A program made the translations under genes and the position numbers. A DNA stretch of 42,170 nucleotides from Anaerolineae bacterium (GTDB lineage Bacteria > Chloroflexota > Anaerolineae > B4-G1 > DUEL01). The DNA lies in assembly GCA_025060135.1 (NCBI GenBank), contig JANXCY010000017.1:1-42170 (forward strand). Direction: 5' to 3'. The notes below the pieces were generated by a model. That model was given only the letters and a program-made list of their open reading frames with translations. It had not been told where the DNA came from and did no database searches. The first letter of the stretch is position 1. Each line of letters begins with the position of its first letter. Below, one piece after another: positions 24,960-34,207 of the stretch.

Positions 24960-27900
24960 ACTCCCCGGAATGGCGGTCGCCCAGACCCAGAAGGCCCATG
25001 GCCAGGCGCGGGATCCGTGGCCGGCCCTCCTCCCGCCCGAACCGCAGAACCTCTCCGCTTTCCGTAACCGCCTCCACGGCCAATCCGAGGCTCTGTAACT
25101 CCTTGACCAACACCTTGAAGGAGGCGGGGACGCCGGATTCGGTGATGGGTTTTCCTTTCACGATGGCCTCATAGGTGCGCACCCGACCCTGGACGTCGTC
25201 GGACTTGATGGTGAGCATTTCCTGGAGGGTGTAGGCGGCGCCGTAGGCTTCCAGAGCCCAGACTTCCATTTCGCCGAACCGCTGGCCGCCGAACTGTGCC
25301 TTTCCACCCAGGGGCTGCTGGGTAACCAGGCTGTAGGGGCCGGTGGAGCGAGCGTGGACTTTGTCCTCCACCATGTGAGCCAGTTTCATCATGTAGATCA
25401 TGCCCACCGTTACCGGCTGGTCAAAGGGTTCGCCGGTCATTCCGTCGTAGAGGATGGCCTTGCCCAGGGTGGGTAAGGGGTCTTTCACCTCTTTACTGAC
25501 GCGAGGTGCCAGTAATTCCACTTCCTCGTCGGATAGACCGCTGGTATCGTGCCCGTGGTCGGCCAGCCAGAGACGCAGACAGGCCATTTGTGCGGCCCGG
25601 TCGGCCTTTTCCCGCTCCACCGCCGGGCGGGGGTCGTTTTCAAAGGAAAGAAGAAAGTCCGGGTCGTAGCCTTGTTCTTTCAGCCACTCCCGCAGGACGG
25701 ATCGGCGAGCATAGATTTCATCTCGGGCCAGGCGCTCTTCGTCGTAGCCGCGGTCCGGCAGCCAGGCCAGGATGTAGAGGAGACGAGCCTCGTCGTCGTT
25801 GGTGAGGGTCTCCAGGGGATACTCCTGAGCGACCAGCCAGGCCCATGCCCGTTCGGTTACTTCCTTCCAGGCCCGGTCAATCATCCAGGCTCGGGCCAGT
25901 TCGGCAGCGATCTGGGTCTCTGTGGCGCCGTCAAAGACGGGACTGATGGCCCGGAAGCCCAGCCGATGCACGGCCCAGCCCAGGTGGGTCTCCAGAATCT
26001 GTCCGATGTTCATCCGGCCCGGCACACCCAGGGGGTTGAGAATGATTTCCACCGGCGTTCCATCGGCCAGGAAGGGCATGTCCTCAATGGGCACCACGCG
26101 GGAGACGACGCCCTTGTTCCCATGGCGACCGGCCATTTTGTCGCCCTCGGTGATTTTGCGCCGCTGGGCCACGCTGACGCGCACCATTTTCTCCACACCG
26201 GTGGGCAGGTCGCGGTACTCGCTGCGGTCAAACATTTTGACGCTGACCACTTTGCCGCGCTCGCCATGGGGCATCCGCAGGCTGGAATCTTTGACCTCGC
26301 GCGCTTTCTCGCCAAAAATGGCCCGCAGAAGTTTCTCCTCCGGTGTCAATTCCTTCTCGCCCTTCGGGGTAATCTTGCCGACCAGGATGTCCGAAGGGCC
26401 CACTTCGGCGCCGATCCGGATGATGCCTTTCTCGTCCAGGTCCCGCAGGGCATCCTCGCCCACGTTGGGGATATCGCGCGTGATTTCCTCCGGGCCCAGT
26501 TTGGTGTCCCGCGCCTCTGTCTCGTGCTTCTCAATGTGGATGGAGGTGAACTTGTCGTCCCGGATCAGGCTCTCGCTGATGATGATGGCGTCCTCAAAGT
26601 TCCAGCCTTCCCAGGAGATGAACGCGCAGAGGACGTTCTGGCCCAGGGCCAGTTCGCCGCCGTAGGTGGCGGAACTATCTGCCAGGACCTGTCCCTTACG
26701 CACCCGATCGCCTTTGTGGACCAGGGGGCGCTGGTCTATGCAGGTGGACTGGTTGGAGCGGTTGTACTTGCGCAGGGTGTAGACCCGGCGGTTCCCGTTG
26801 TCTTCCAGAACGACGATGCGGTCGCCAGTAACGCTGACCACCTCGCCGTCGGCTTCGGCCAGGACGACCTGGCCAGAGTCGACAGCGGCCTGCCATTCCA
26901 CGCCGGTGCCGACCAGGGGCGGTTCCGGCAGGAGCAATGGGACGGCCTGACGCTGCATGTTGGAGCCCATCAGGGCGCGGTTGGCATCGTCGTGTTCCAG
27001 GAAGGGGATGAGGGCCGCTGAGACGCCGACAATCTGCGGCGGAGCCACATCCACCAGGTCCACCCGATCCGGTGTGGTCAGCAGGAATTCGTCTCCCCGC
27101 CGGGCGGAGATGCGCGGGTTCAGGAAATGGCCTTTCTCGTCCAGCCGGGTGGTCGCCTGGGCAATGGTGTAGTGCTCTTCTTTATCAGCGGAGAGATAGA
27201 CGATTTCGCCGGTTACCCGGGGATGGATCGCGATTTCGTCGGTCAGGTTCAGGGCGGCGATGCGGTGAGCCAGTGCGGGCGTTACCTCCACGCCAGCCTC
27301 GGCGATCACCTCGCCCGTCTCCGGGTCCACAATGCGCTCCCGGAGGGTTTCGCCCACCAGGGCTTCGGCCGTTGGCGGGACGAAGCGGATGACCTTGCGA
27401 TATGGTGTCTCAATAAAGCCCAGTTCGTTGACCCGGGCGAAGGTCGCCAGGCGGCCGATGAGGCCGATGTTGGGGCCTTCCGGCGTCTCAATGGGGCAGA
27501 TGCGGCCATAGTGGGAATGGTGGACGTCGCGGACCTCAAAGCCAGCCCGTTCCCGCCGCAGGCCACCCGGGCCCAGCGCGGAGAGGGTCCGCTTGTGGGT
27601 CAGTTCTGCCAGAGGGTTGGTCTGGTCCATGAACTGGGACAACTGGCTGGAGCCGAAGAACTCCCGGATGACGGCTACCACCGGACGGATGTTAATCAGC
27701 GCGATGGGAGTGAGGGGCTCCGACTCCGGATGGAGGGACATGCGCTCTTTGACCACCCGTTCCAGGCGCAGGAGGCCGACCCGCAGTTTGTTCTGGATGA
27801 GTTCCCCCACGGTCTTGACTCGTCGGTTGCCCAGATGGTCAATGTCGTCCGCGTCCTCCACGCCGTTGTTGATACGAATCAGGTGCTGGACGATGGAGAT

Positions 27901-28902
27901 GATGTCGGCTTTGGTGACGGTCCGGCGCTCTTCCGGGATACGCAGTCCCAGGCGCTGGTTGAGTTTGTAGCGGCCCACCCGCTGGAGGTCGTAGCGGCGG
28001 TCGTCAAACAATTGCGCGATCAGAAACTCCCGGGCGTTTTCCAGAGTGGCCAAGTCGCCCGGGCGGACGCGCCGATAGAATTCCAGCAGGGCCTCCTCGG
28101 CAATGCTCCGGCCATTCCGGAGGTCCCAGTTCGGCTCCTGGCGGAAGGTGGTAAGCACCCACTGGACGTCGGGCGCCGTGTCCACGTCTGCAAAAAGGCT
28201 CAGCAGTTCCTCATCGGTGCCTTCGGTGAGGATGCTGGACCCGGTCCCGTCATCCACGGCTGCCAGGGCGCGCAGGAAGATGGTCAGGGGGAGGGTGCGC
28301 TTGCGGTTGAATTTGAGGGTGAGGTAGCCGGTTTTGCGGCTTTCAAATTCCAGCCAGGCCCCCCGGTCAGGGATCAGTTTGGCCATGCAGAGCCGTCGGC
28401 CGGTGGTGCGGTCTTCTTCCACCTCAAAGTAGACGCCTGGGGAGCGGATTAACTGGCTGACGACCACCCGCTCAGTACCGTTGATAATGAAAGTGCCGTT
28501 CTCGGTCATCAGCGGGAAGTCGCCCAGGAAAATCTCGCTCCGGCTGATTTCGCCTGTCTCCCGGTTTTCCAGCGCCATTTCCACGTAGAGGGGCACGGCG
28601 TAGGTGAGGTCCCGCTCCAGGCATTCTTCCTGGGTATGGGGAGGAGGCCCAAACCGGTAGCGCAGGTTCAATTGCTGGCTTTCGGGCTTCCGGCTGGGTA
28701 AATGGAGTCGGAGATTCCCGGTGTAACTCTCAATGGGCGAAATCTCAGTGAACAGGTCCAGCAAGCCCTCTTCCTGAAACCACCGGTAGGATTTCAGTTG
28801 GACCTCTATCAGGGCCGGCAGGCTCAGCGAACTGGCCACCCGGGCGTAGGACTTTTTTTGATTCGTGGTGTATGGTGTGTAATTGGCGTTCCAGATACCC
28901 AT
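24952..28902 (-). CDS. rpoB: RNA polymerase beta subunit
   Basis: Catalytic beta subunit. 1316 residues. Rifampicin region [18 protein letters not shown] and [20 protein letters not shown] is canonical apart from T at the R529 place and T at the N518 place (E. coli numbering). The end has [20 protein letters not shown] and the beta-clamp segment. Between SPVFDGATE (about residue 985) and [17 protein letters not shown] (about 1143) lies an insert of about 150 residues, rich in charged and tryptophan-containing helices; most bacteria have about 25 there. ATG 28902 has GGAG 4 bases upstream. rpoC does not follow. Confidence 0.97.
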   Translation of the reverse strand: MGIWNANYTPYTTNQKKSYARVASSLSLPALIEVQLKSYRWFQEEGLLDLFTEISPIESYTGNLRLHLPSRKPESQQLNLRYRFGPPPHTQEECLERDLTYAVPLYVEMALENRETGEISRSEIFLGDFPLMTENGTFIINGTERVVVSQLIRSPGVYFEVEEDRTTGRRLCMAKLIPDRGAWLEFESRKTGYLTLKFNRKRTLPLTIFLRALAAVDDGTGSSILTEGTDEELLSLFADVDTAPDVQWVLTTFRQEPNWDLRNGRSIAEEALLEFYRRVRPGDLATLENAREFLIAQLFDDRRYDLQRVGRYKLNQRLGLRIPEERRTVTKADIISIVQHLIRINNGVEDADDIDHLGNRRVKTVGELIQNKLRVGLLRLERVVKERMSLHPESEPLTPIALINIRPVVAVIREFFGSSQLSQFMDQTNPLAELTHKRTLSALGPGGLRRERAGFEVRDVHHSHYGRICPIETPEGPNIGLIGRLATFARVNELGFIETPYRKVIRFVPPTAEALVGETLRERIVDPETGEVIAEAGVEVTPALAHRIAALNLTDEIAIHPRVTGEIVYLSADKEEHYTIAQATTRLDEKGHFLNPRISARRGDEFLLTTPDRVDLVDVAPPQIVGVSAALIPFLEHDDANRALMGSNMQRQAVPLLLPEPPLVGTGVEWQAAVDSGQVVLAEADGEVVSVTGDRIVVLEDNGNRRVYTLRKYNRSNQSTCIDQRPLVHKGDRVRKGQVLADSSATYGGELALGQNVLCAFISWEGWNFEDAIIISESLIRDDKFTSIHIEKHETEARDTKLGPEEITRDIPNVGEDALRDLDEKGIIRIGAEVGPSDILVGKITPKGEKELTPEEKLLRAIFGEKAREVKDSSLRMPHGERGKVVSVKMFDRSEYRDLPTGVEKMVRVSVAQRRKITEGDKMAGRHGNKGVVSRVVPIEDMPFLADGTPVEIILNPLGVPGRMNIGQILETHLGWAVHRLGFRAISPVFDGATETQIAAELARAWMIDRAWKEVTERAWAWLVAQEYPLETLTNDDEARLLYILAWLPDRGYDEERLARDEIYARRSVLREWLKEQGYDPDFLLSFENDPRPAVEREKADRAAQMACLRLWLADHGHDTSGLSDEEVELLAPRVSKEVKDPLPTLGKAILYDGMTGEPFDQPVTVGMIYMMKLAHMVEDKVHARSTGPYSLVTQQPLGGKAQFGGQRFGEMEVWALEAYGAAYTLQEMLTIKSDDVQGRVRTYEAIVKGKPITESGVPASFKVLVKELQSLGLAVEAVTESGEVLRFGREEGRPRIPRLAMGLLGLGDRHSGEFD

Positions 28903-28937
28903 TCCACTCCCCCTGTGCAAATAACCCGTGAATTTAT

Positions 28938-28966
28938 ATTATAGCACCAAATGGCGATTTTGTCAA
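28938..28966 (-). promoter_or_regulatory. Consensus sigma70 promoter of rpoB
   Basis: Minus strand TTGACA (28961-28966) and TATAAT (28938-28943) with exactly 17 bases between: both boxes are perfect. Predicted start near 28931, leaving a leader of about 29 bases to the rpoB ATG. This is the head promoter of the whole minus-strand superoperon. Confidence 0.92.
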
Positions 28967-28971
28967 AACCG

Positions 28972-29277
28972 GTGCCCAGGGATGTGTTCCATTGCTGTCG
29001 GAATCATCCTGGCCAAAGTGCGGATGGGAAATCCGCCTTCCCTGGGCACGGGGTGCCTCGCGTCAGCCTTTGCGGACGCCCGATGGGGGGTTGGCGAAGG
29101 CCGACCGGGTGGCGAACGAAGAGAAGCCTCCTGGCCGTAGGCCCAGGCAAGGGCGACTTTCGTCGGCGCCCAGCAGTGGCTGACCGACGCCCGGCAAAAT
29201 TGGGACACACTCTGCCCGGGGCCTGCGCGTTCGGTCAGTGAATGGTTGAACGCCGCGCCAGTTGCGCAAAACTGCCG
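28972..29277. other. Gene-free, palindrome-rich region upstream of the two divergent units
   Basis: About 300 bases with no credible ORF but several strong inverted repeats. GTGCCCAGGGA (28972-28982) pairs with TCCCTGGGCAC (29039-29049), enclosing a perfect inner hairpin GCGGAT/ATCCGC (29020-29036). CTGACCGA (29180-29187) pairs with TCGGTCAG (29231-29238). It lies between the divergent rpoB and yqeC promoters. It could encode a structured RNA, hold operators, or be decayed. I could not match it to RNase P, tmRNA, SRP RNA or 6S RNA by eye. Confidence 0.4.
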
Positions 29278-29305
29278 TTGCGTCTCCGGAAACTTCTGCT
29301 ACAAT
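29278..29305 (+). promoter_or_regulatory. Promoter of yqeC
   Basis: TTGCGT (29278-29283), 16-base spacer, TACAAT (29300-29305). The start point would be near 29312, only 2-4 bases before the yqeC ATG, so the mRNA would be leaderless or nearly so. Confidence 0.65.
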
Positions 29306-29314
29306 AAAACTCCG

Positions 29315-30103
29315 ATGGATCTCATCAGCGCCTTGGATATAAAGCCTGGAAGTGTGGTGGCCTTCGTCGGGGCTGGGGGCAAGACGACAGCCATCTGGTA
29401 CCTGCTCCGTTCCCTGGTTGCCCGGGGGGAACGGGTCATCTTCACCACCACGACCCAGATGTTCAAACCCCGGCGAGCTCCGTTGCTGCTGGACCCCTGC
29501 CCGGATGCGGCCCAGATCGCGCTGGTGCTGGTGAAATGGTCGGCGGTCATCCTGGCGGCCGGGATGGGAGAAGAGGGCGACCCGGAGATGGCGGCACGTT
29601 CCCCTTATCCGGCCACTCCGCGCAAACTGACCGGGTTGAAGCCGGAAGTGATCACCGACCTGGCGCCCCGCCTGCCGGGCATCACCTGGCTGGTAGAAGC
29701 GGACGGGGCCAGGGGCCGGGCCCTGAAGGTCCCCACGGAGTACGAACCGGTCATCCCTTCAGCGGCTCGCCGGGTGGTGGTGATGGGTAGCCTGACCGCT
29801 TTGGGCCGTCCCCTGGACGAATCCACGGTTCACCGGGCCGAACGGGCCGCCGCTCTGCTGGGAGTTCCTCTGGGTACTCCTATCACTTCGGACATGGTCG
29901 CCGGACTACTGGGACATGTCTCAGGAGGGCTGAAATCCATCCCCTCGAAAGCGGCGGTCGCCGTCCTGCTCACCCAGACAGAAGAGGCTCCCCGGCCCGA
30001 GGCGGCGACGGTGGCCCGCCAGTTGCTGCTGGGACGGCGGATCCGCCGGGTTGTCCTGGCGAACCTGCGCGCGGCGAATCCGGTCCTGGAGGTCTGGAAG
30101 TGA
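29315..30103 (+). CDS. yqeC: YqeC-type selenium/molybdenum hydroxylase maturation protein
   Basis: Putative ATPase-like accessory protein found with selenium-dependent molybdenum hydroxylases and related Mo enzymes. 262 residues from ATG 29315. P-loop-like VAFVGAGGKTTAIW (residues 16-29), IFTTTTQMF, the LVEADGARGRALKVPTEYEP segment with the family ADGA motif, and VGLLGH-like VAGLLGHVSGG. No Shine-Dalgarno is present, which fits the near-leaderless promoter. It overlaps the next gene, a MocA-like transferase, by 4 bases. A yqeB partner and the hydroxylase itself are not in the window. Confidence 0.85.
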   Translation: MDLISALDIKPGSVVAFVGAGGKTTAIWYLLRSLVARGERVIFTTTTQMFKPRRAPLLLDPCPDAAQIALVLVKWSAVILAAGMGEEGDPEMAARSPYPATPRKLTGLKPEVITDLAPRLPGITWLVEADGARGRALKVPTEYEPVIPSAARRVVVMGSLTALGRPLDESTVHRAERAAALLGVPLGTPITSDMVAGLLGHVSGGLKSIPSKAAVAVLLTQTEEAPRPEAATVARQLLLGRRIRRVVLANLRAANPVLEVWK

Positions 30104-31551
30104 ACGTCGCGGGGGTCCTCTTAGCCGCTGGCGGCTCCACCCGCTTCGGCCAGCCCAAGCAACTGCTGGAATGGAACGGGGTCCCTATGGTGGCCCACGT
30201 GGCGGATGGAGCGCTGGAGGCCGGTCTCTCGCCGGTGGTCGCGGTCCTGGGGCATGCCGCCCAGGAGGTGCAGAAGGCCCTCGCTGGGCGCCCCGTCCGC
30301 ATTGCTACCAACTGGCGCTGGGAAGAGGGGCTCAGCACCTCCATCCAGGCCGGCCTCAGTGTTCTCCCCCCGGAGACCGACGCTGCTGTTTTCCTCCAGT
30401 GCGATCAGCCCCTGGTAACTCCTGATCTGCTGCGCCGTCTGGTGGCCCGGTTTGAGGAGACAGGCGCGCCCATCGTCTGCCCGGCTGTTCAGGGCCAGTG
30501 TACCCCGCCAGCCCTCTTTGCCCGTTCCCTTTTCCGCGAACTGGCTGGGCTGACCGGCGACCAGGGCGGACGTGTACTCCTCCTTCGCTATCTCGATCAG
30601 GTGGAGACGGTGGAGGTGGAGGACCCGGACCTCCTGGCCGACCTGGATACGCCGGAGGAGTATGAACGCCTGCGAAAACGGTACACACCACCTTCCGCTG
30701 CCGCTGTTCTGGCATCCATTCACTACCTCATTGTGGACATGGATGGTGTCCTCTGGCGAGGCGACCAGCCTATGCCTGGCCTGGCCGACTTTTTCGCCAC
30801 GCTGCGGGCATTGGGAGTCCGTTTCGTCCTGGCGACCAACAACGCCAGCAAACGGCCCGAGGAGTATCGGGAAAAATTGGCCCGCTTTGGAGTGGAGGTC
30901 CCGCTGGAGGCCATTCTCACTTCTGCCCAGGCGACGGCAGAGTACCTGGCCTCTTTTGTGCCGCCTGGCACCCCCATCTATGCCATCGGTGGCACCGGCG
31001 TCCGGTACGCGCTGGAAGAGAAAGGGTTCGTCCTGACCGAGCGGGATGCCCGCTACGTCGTAGTGGGCTGGGACCCCGACCTCCACTGGCAGAAGATGGC
31101 TCGGGCGGCCTTGCTGATTCAACGCGGCGCCGGTTTTATCGGTACCAACCCGGACATCACTTATCCAACGCCGGAGGGGGTGGTGCCGGGCAACGGGAGC
31201 AACCTGGCCGTCCTGGAGTTGACGACGGGGGTGAAACCGGTGGTCATTGGCAAGCCGGAGCCGGGATTGTTCCAGGCCGCGATCGCCCGTATGGGCGCGA
31301 CGCCGGAGGCAACTGCTGTCCTGGGCGATCGGCTGGATACCGACATCCTCGGCGGGCGAAGAGCCGGCCTGCGGACCATCTTGGTCCTCTCCGGTATCAC
31401 CTCGCCGGAGGCTCTGGCTCGCTCCCCAGTGCGGCCCGACCTGGTCTGTGCCAGCATCCGCGAACTGGCCCATTTGTGGGTGAGAGAGGTGGACAGGGTT
31501 GATGGGGATAGACAGGATTTACAGGATTTACAAGATTTACATGATTTATAA
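30100..31551 (+). CDS. MocA-like nucleotidyltransferase fused to HAD-IIA phosphatase
   Basis: 483 residues, two domains. Residues 1-195: MobA/MocA-type nucleotidyltransferase with LLAAGGSTRFGQPKQLL (7-23), QCDQPLVTPDLL (100-111) and DLDTPEEYERL (181-191); such enzymes attach CMP or GMP to molybdopterin. Residues 205-465: NagD-like HAD phosphatase with nucleophile motif DMDGVLWRGD (D213, D215), TNNASKRPEEY, GTNPDITYPTPEG, GKPEPGLF and GDRLDTDILGGRRAG. GTG start overlaps the yqeC stop. The last residues (DRQDLQDLQDLHDL) are translated from a 9-bp repeat array. All catalytic motifs look intact. Confidence 0.88.
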   Translation: MNVAGVLLAAGGSTRFGQPKQLLEWNGVPMVAHVADGALEAGLSPVVAVLGHAAQEVQKALAGRPVRIATNWRWEEGLSTSIQAGLSVLPPETDAAVFLQCDQPLVTPDLLRRLVARFEETGAPIVCPAVQGQCTPPALFARSLFRELAGLTGDQGGRVLLLRYLDQVETVEVEDPDLLADLDTPEEYERLRKRYTPPSAAAVLASIHYLIVDMDGVLWRGDQPMPGLADFFATLRALGVRFVLATNNASKRPEEYREKLARFGVEVPLEAILTSAQATAEYLASFVPPGTPIYAIGGTGVRYALEEKGFVLTERDARYVVVGWDPDLHWQKMARAALLIQRGAGFIGTNPDITYPTPEGVVPGNGSNLAVLELTTGVKPVVIGKPEPGLFQAAIARMGATPEATAVLGDRLDTDILGGRRAGLRTILVLSGITSPEALARSPVRPDLVCASIRELAHLWVREVDRVDGDRQDLQDLQDLHDL

Positions 31552-31556
31552 GATTT
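31512..31556 (+). repeat. 9-bp tandem array (ACAGGATTT x5)
   Basis: Five contiguous 9-base units with consensus ACARGATTT. The first four are inside the MocA-HAD reading frame, and the stop codon TAA lies at the junction of the fourth and fifth. A partial copy (AGGATTTACAGG) recurs at 31680-31691 just before mutM. Confidence 0.85.
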
Positions 31557-31607
31557 GTGTGCTTGAGTCCATTACAAAAAGCCCGTTTCATCGCTGAGGA
31601 GAAGAGT

Positions 31608-31662
31608 ACGCAGAGAGTTCTCTGTAATGTAGAACTCTGCGCTCTCGGTGTCTCTGCGGTGA
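31608..31662. repeat. ACGCAGAG-type repeat with inverted half
   Basis: ACGCAGAGAGTTCT (31608-31621) can pair with AGAACTCTGCG (31631-31641) apart from a 2-base bulge, and further inverse words (CTCTGCGGT) follow. Related to the repeat at 7048-7079. It lies in the gene-free 145-base spacer before mutM. Confidence 0.6.
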
Positions 31663-31696
31663 GTTTTTGCAGTGGAGTCAGGATTTACAGGGTTGT

Positions 31697-32530
31697 ATGC
31701 CTGAGCTGCCGGAGGTGGAGACCCTGGCGCGGGAACTGGGGATGGCCCTTGTGGGGCGGAGTATCGTCGCGGTAGAAGTGTGCTGGCCGCGCTCCGTGGC
31801 TGCGCCGGACCCGGGGACCTTCGTTTCACGCCTGACCGGGCGCGGCATTCGGGATGTCCGCCGCCGGGGGAAATGGCTGCTCCTGGGCCTGGATGGTGGG
31901 GAATGGTTGCTGGTCCACCTGCGGATGAGCGGACGGCTGACGGTGGGGCGCTCCGATGCTCCTGGAGATCCCCACACCCGGGTGGTCTTCTATCTGGATA
32001 ACGGGCAGCGGTTGCACTTTTCCGATCCCCGCAAATTCGGGCGGATGGTGCTGACAGCCTACCCGGAAGAGTGGCTGGGCGACCTGGGGCCAGAACCGCT
32101 GGACCCAGACCTGACTCCAGAACGGCTGGCGGAGATACTGCAGGGTCGGCGGATGCGTCTGAAACCGTTGCTCACCGATCAGCGGGTTCTGGCTGGTCTG
32201 GGGAACATCTACGCCGACGAGATTCTCTGGCGGGCGGGCCTACATCCTCTCCGTCGCGCCGACACCCTGACGCGGGAAGCGGTAGCCCGCTTGCATAGGG
32301 CCCTGCGAGAGGTCCTGGAGGAAGCGATTGCCCGTCGGGGCACCACCCTGGCGGACCAGCGATACGTTCTCCCCGACGGGCGTCCCGGGGAGTTCGCGGT
32401 CTCTCTGGCAGTCTACGGTCGGGCAGGAGAACCCTGTCCCCGCTGCAGAGCGCTCATTGTCCGCACCCGAATTGGAGGCCGCAGTGCCCACTTTTGTCCC
32501 CAGTGCCAGCGTTTTGAGCATAGAGGTTGA
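31697..32530 (+). CDS. mutM: Formamidopyrimidine-DNA glycosylase (Fpg/MutM)
   Basis: Base-excision repair glycosylase/AP lyase for 8-oxoguanine and ring-opened purines. 277 residues. PELPEVETLARELG places the catalytic P2 and E3 right after the initiator methionine. RRRGKWLLLGL holds the conserved lysine, then LRMSGRL, and a late helix-two-turn-helix with QRVLAGLGNIYADEILWRAGL. The C-terminal zinc finger is CPRC...CPQC. ATG 31697 is fixed by the need for proline at position 2. The short AGGG ribosome site is part of the 9-bp repeat. Confidence 0.96.
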   Translation: MPELPEVETLARELGMALVGRSIVAVEVCWPRSVAAPDPGTFVSRLTGRGIRDVRRRGKWLLLGLDGGEWLLVHLRMSGRLTVGRSDAPGDPHTRVVFYLDNGQRLHFSDPRKFGRMVLTAYPEEWLGDLGPEPLDPDLTPERLAEILQGRRMRLKPLLTDQRVLAGLGNIYADEILWRAGLHPLRRADTLTREAVARLHRALREVLEEAIARRGTTLADQRYVLPDGRPGEFAVSLAVYGRAGEPCPRCRALIVRTRIGGRSAHFCPQCQRFEHRG

Positions 32531-32554
32531 CTTTCGCGCAAAATATGCTATGCT
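32527..32554 (+). promoter_or_regulatory. Promoter of tRNA-Val
   Basis: TTGACT (32527-32532), 16-base spacer, TATGCT (32549-32554); the start would be near 32561, nine bases before the tRNA. The -35 box overlaps the mutM stop codon. Confidence 0.65.
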
Positions 32555-32569
32555 TGTAATACCCTCTCG

Positions 32570-32643
32570 GGGCGGTTAGCTCAGCCGGTCAGAGCGCCTC
32601 CCTTACAAGGAGGAGGCCACAGGTTCAAGTCCTGTACCGCCCA
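32570..32643 (+). tRNA. tRNA-Val (anticodon TAC)
   Basis: 74 bases. Acceptor GGGCGGT pairs with ACCGCCC (32636-32642), discriminator A. D stem GCTC/GAGC, anticodon stem CCTCC/GGAGG with loop CTTACAA, so anticodon TAC (valine). Five-base variable loop, T stem ACAGG/CCTGT with loop TTCAAGT. CCA is not encoded. All arms pair without mismatch. Confidence 0.95.
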
Positions 32644-32668
32644 TCTGTATCCGTCCAGGTCCAGGTTT

Positions 32669-33628
32669 ATGCCCGTGAAATTGCTCCTTCCTGATCACCT
32701 GGTAGAGCGTCTGCGGGAACCGGTCGGCCAGATCGTGCCGGATAGCCACATCATCCCCGTGGGGCCGGATGGGGAGGTAACCGAAGACCTAGAGGGAGCG
32801 GAGATCCTCTTTCTCTCCTGGAGGATGAGCCCGGAAGCGATTCGCCGTCTCATCGCCTATGCGCCCCATCTGCGCTGGGTGCATGCCGTCAGCGCCGGAG
32901 TAGACCACCTTCTCTTCCCCGAACTGCAGGATTCAGACATCATTCTGACCAACGCTCGTGGCGTCTTCAGCGTTCCCATCGCCGAGATGGTGATGGCCTA
33001 TATACTGGCGGTGGCTAAGCGACTCCCGGAATTCTGGGACTCCCAGCGAGAGCATCGCTGGGAGAAACTCTCCCTTCGGGAACTGCACGGCCTGACGGTG
33101 GGGATTATCGGCCTGGGAGACATCGGTACAGAGGTAGCCCGCCGCTGCCGGGTTTTTGGGATGCATGTCCTGGGCCTCCGCCGCCATCCCGGGCCTGGCG
33201 ACCTGGCCGACGAAGTCCTGCCCCCTGCTCGCCTGCCAGACCTGCTGGCCCGTGCCGATTTCGTTGTTATCGCAGTGCCCCTCACGCCGGAAACGCGCGG
33301 GTTGATTGGGCGGGCGGAACTGGCCGCGATGAAGCCCGATGCCTGGCTGATCAACATCTCTCGCGGCGCCGTGGTGGACGAAGAAGCCCTGATAGAGGCC
33401 CTCCAGGCCCGGTGTATCGGTGGTGCCTGCCTGGATGTTTTCGTTGAGGAGCCGCTGCCCCCGCAAAGTCCGCTCTGGGAGATGCCCAACGTCCTCATCA
33501 CTCCCCACAATTCCTGGAGTTCGCCGCACATAGAGGCGCGGCAGATGACCCTGTTCCTGGAGAACCTGCGCCGGTATGTTGCTGGTGAGCCGTTACAGAA
33601 TGTAGTGGATAAACAGGCGGGATACTGA
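32669..33628 (+). CDS. D-2-hydroxyacid dehydrogenase (NAD-binding)
   Basis: 319-residue member of the D-isomer 2-hydroxyacid dehydrogenase family, reducing a 2-oxoacid with NAD(P)H. Rossmann motif GLGDIG at 148-153 in GLTVGIIGLGDIGTEVAR. The catalytic triad is in place: R232 in NISRGAVVDE, E261 in DVFVEEPLP, H280 in ITPHNSW. The substrate cannot be read; glyoxylate/hydroxypyruvate- and phosphoglycerate-type enzymes share this outline. It follows the tRNA by 25 bases. Confidence 0.9.
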   Translation: MPVKLLLPDHLVERLREPVGQIVPDSHIIPVGPDGEVTEDLEGAEILFLSWRMSPEAIRRLIAYAPHLRWVHAVSAGVDHLLFPELQDSDIILTNARGVFSVPIAEMVMAYILAVAKRLPEFWDSQREHRWEKLSLRELHGLTVGIIGLGDIGTEVARRCRVFGMHVLGLRRHPGPGDLADEVLPPARLPDLLARADFVVIAVPLTPETRGLIGRAELAAMKPDAWLINISRGAVVDEEALIEALQARCIGGACLDVFVEEPLPPQSPLWEMPNVLITPHNSWSSPHIEARQMTLFLENLRRYVAGEPLQNVVDKQAGY

Positions 33629-33817
33629 TGCCCGATCGGGGCAGGGGCAGATATGGGTATGGACCAGACCTCCCGGCTGGATATTGCCCGATGGCGGGCT
33701 GAAGAGGAACTGACATCGAAGAAGTGGCTACTGTATCCCGTCTGGCCTGGCAGGTTCTGGACGTTGTGACCCAACGGCTGCACCGATCCTTCCCATCCCA
33801 CGAGCAGGAGGAAACCG
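33629..33817. other. Spacer between hydroxyacid dehydrogenase and gcvH
   Basis: 189 bases. ORFs of about 38-45 codons exist in two frames (for example from ATG 33653), but none has a ribosome site or recognisable product. Only the gcvH ribosome site AGGAGG at the 3' end is assignable. Confidence 0.4.
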
Positions 33818-34207
33818 ATGAAACTGGACCCCCAAGCCCGCTATTCTAAAACCCATGAATGGGCCCGCTGGGACGGAGAGGAAATCGTCTGCGGCATCTC
33901 CGACCATGCCCAGGAGTCTCTCTCGGACATCGTCTATGTGGAACTGCCAGAGGTAGGGGATAGTTTTGTCCGAGGAGACACTTTTGGCACTGTGGAGTCG
34001 GTGAAGGCGGCCTCCGAACTCTATATGCCGATGGGGGGCGAGATCAGTGCCATCAACGAGGCACTCCAGAGTAAACCGGAACTGGTCAATCAGGACCCTT
34101 ATGGCGCGGGCTGGATGATTCGCTTCCGTCCCTCCAACCCGGCCGAATTTGATGACCTGATGGACGCCCCGACCTACGAGGCGTTTGTCGCGGAAGAGGA
34201 GAGATGA
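33818..34207 (+). CDS. gcvH: Glycine cleavage system H protein
   Basis: Lipoyl carrier that shuttles the aminomethyl group between P, T and L proteins; H-like proteins also serve in lipoate transfer. 129 residues. Starts KLDPQARYSKTHEWARWDGE; the lipoyl-lysine is K63 in FGTVESVKAASELYMP; the end has NQDPYGAGWMIRFRP. AGGAGG lies 6 bases upstream. No gcvT, gcvP or lipA/lipB is nearby. It overlaps the next gene by 4 bases. Confidence 0.94.
   Translation: MKLDPQARYSKTHEWARWDGEEIVCGISDHAQESLSDIVYVELPEVGDSFVRGDTFGTVESVKAASELYMPMGGEISAINEALQSKPELVNQDPYGAGWMIRFRPSNPAEFDDLMDAPTYEAFVAEEER

Noticed and set aside
28967-29277. RNase P RNA, tmRNA, SRP RNA or 6S RNA in the structured region
   Set aside because: None of the conserved core strings of these RNAs could be found by eye on either strand.
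33653-33768. 38-codon ORF before gcvH
   Set aside because: No ribosome site, no recognisable product, and an overlapping frame of similar length; treated as spacer.
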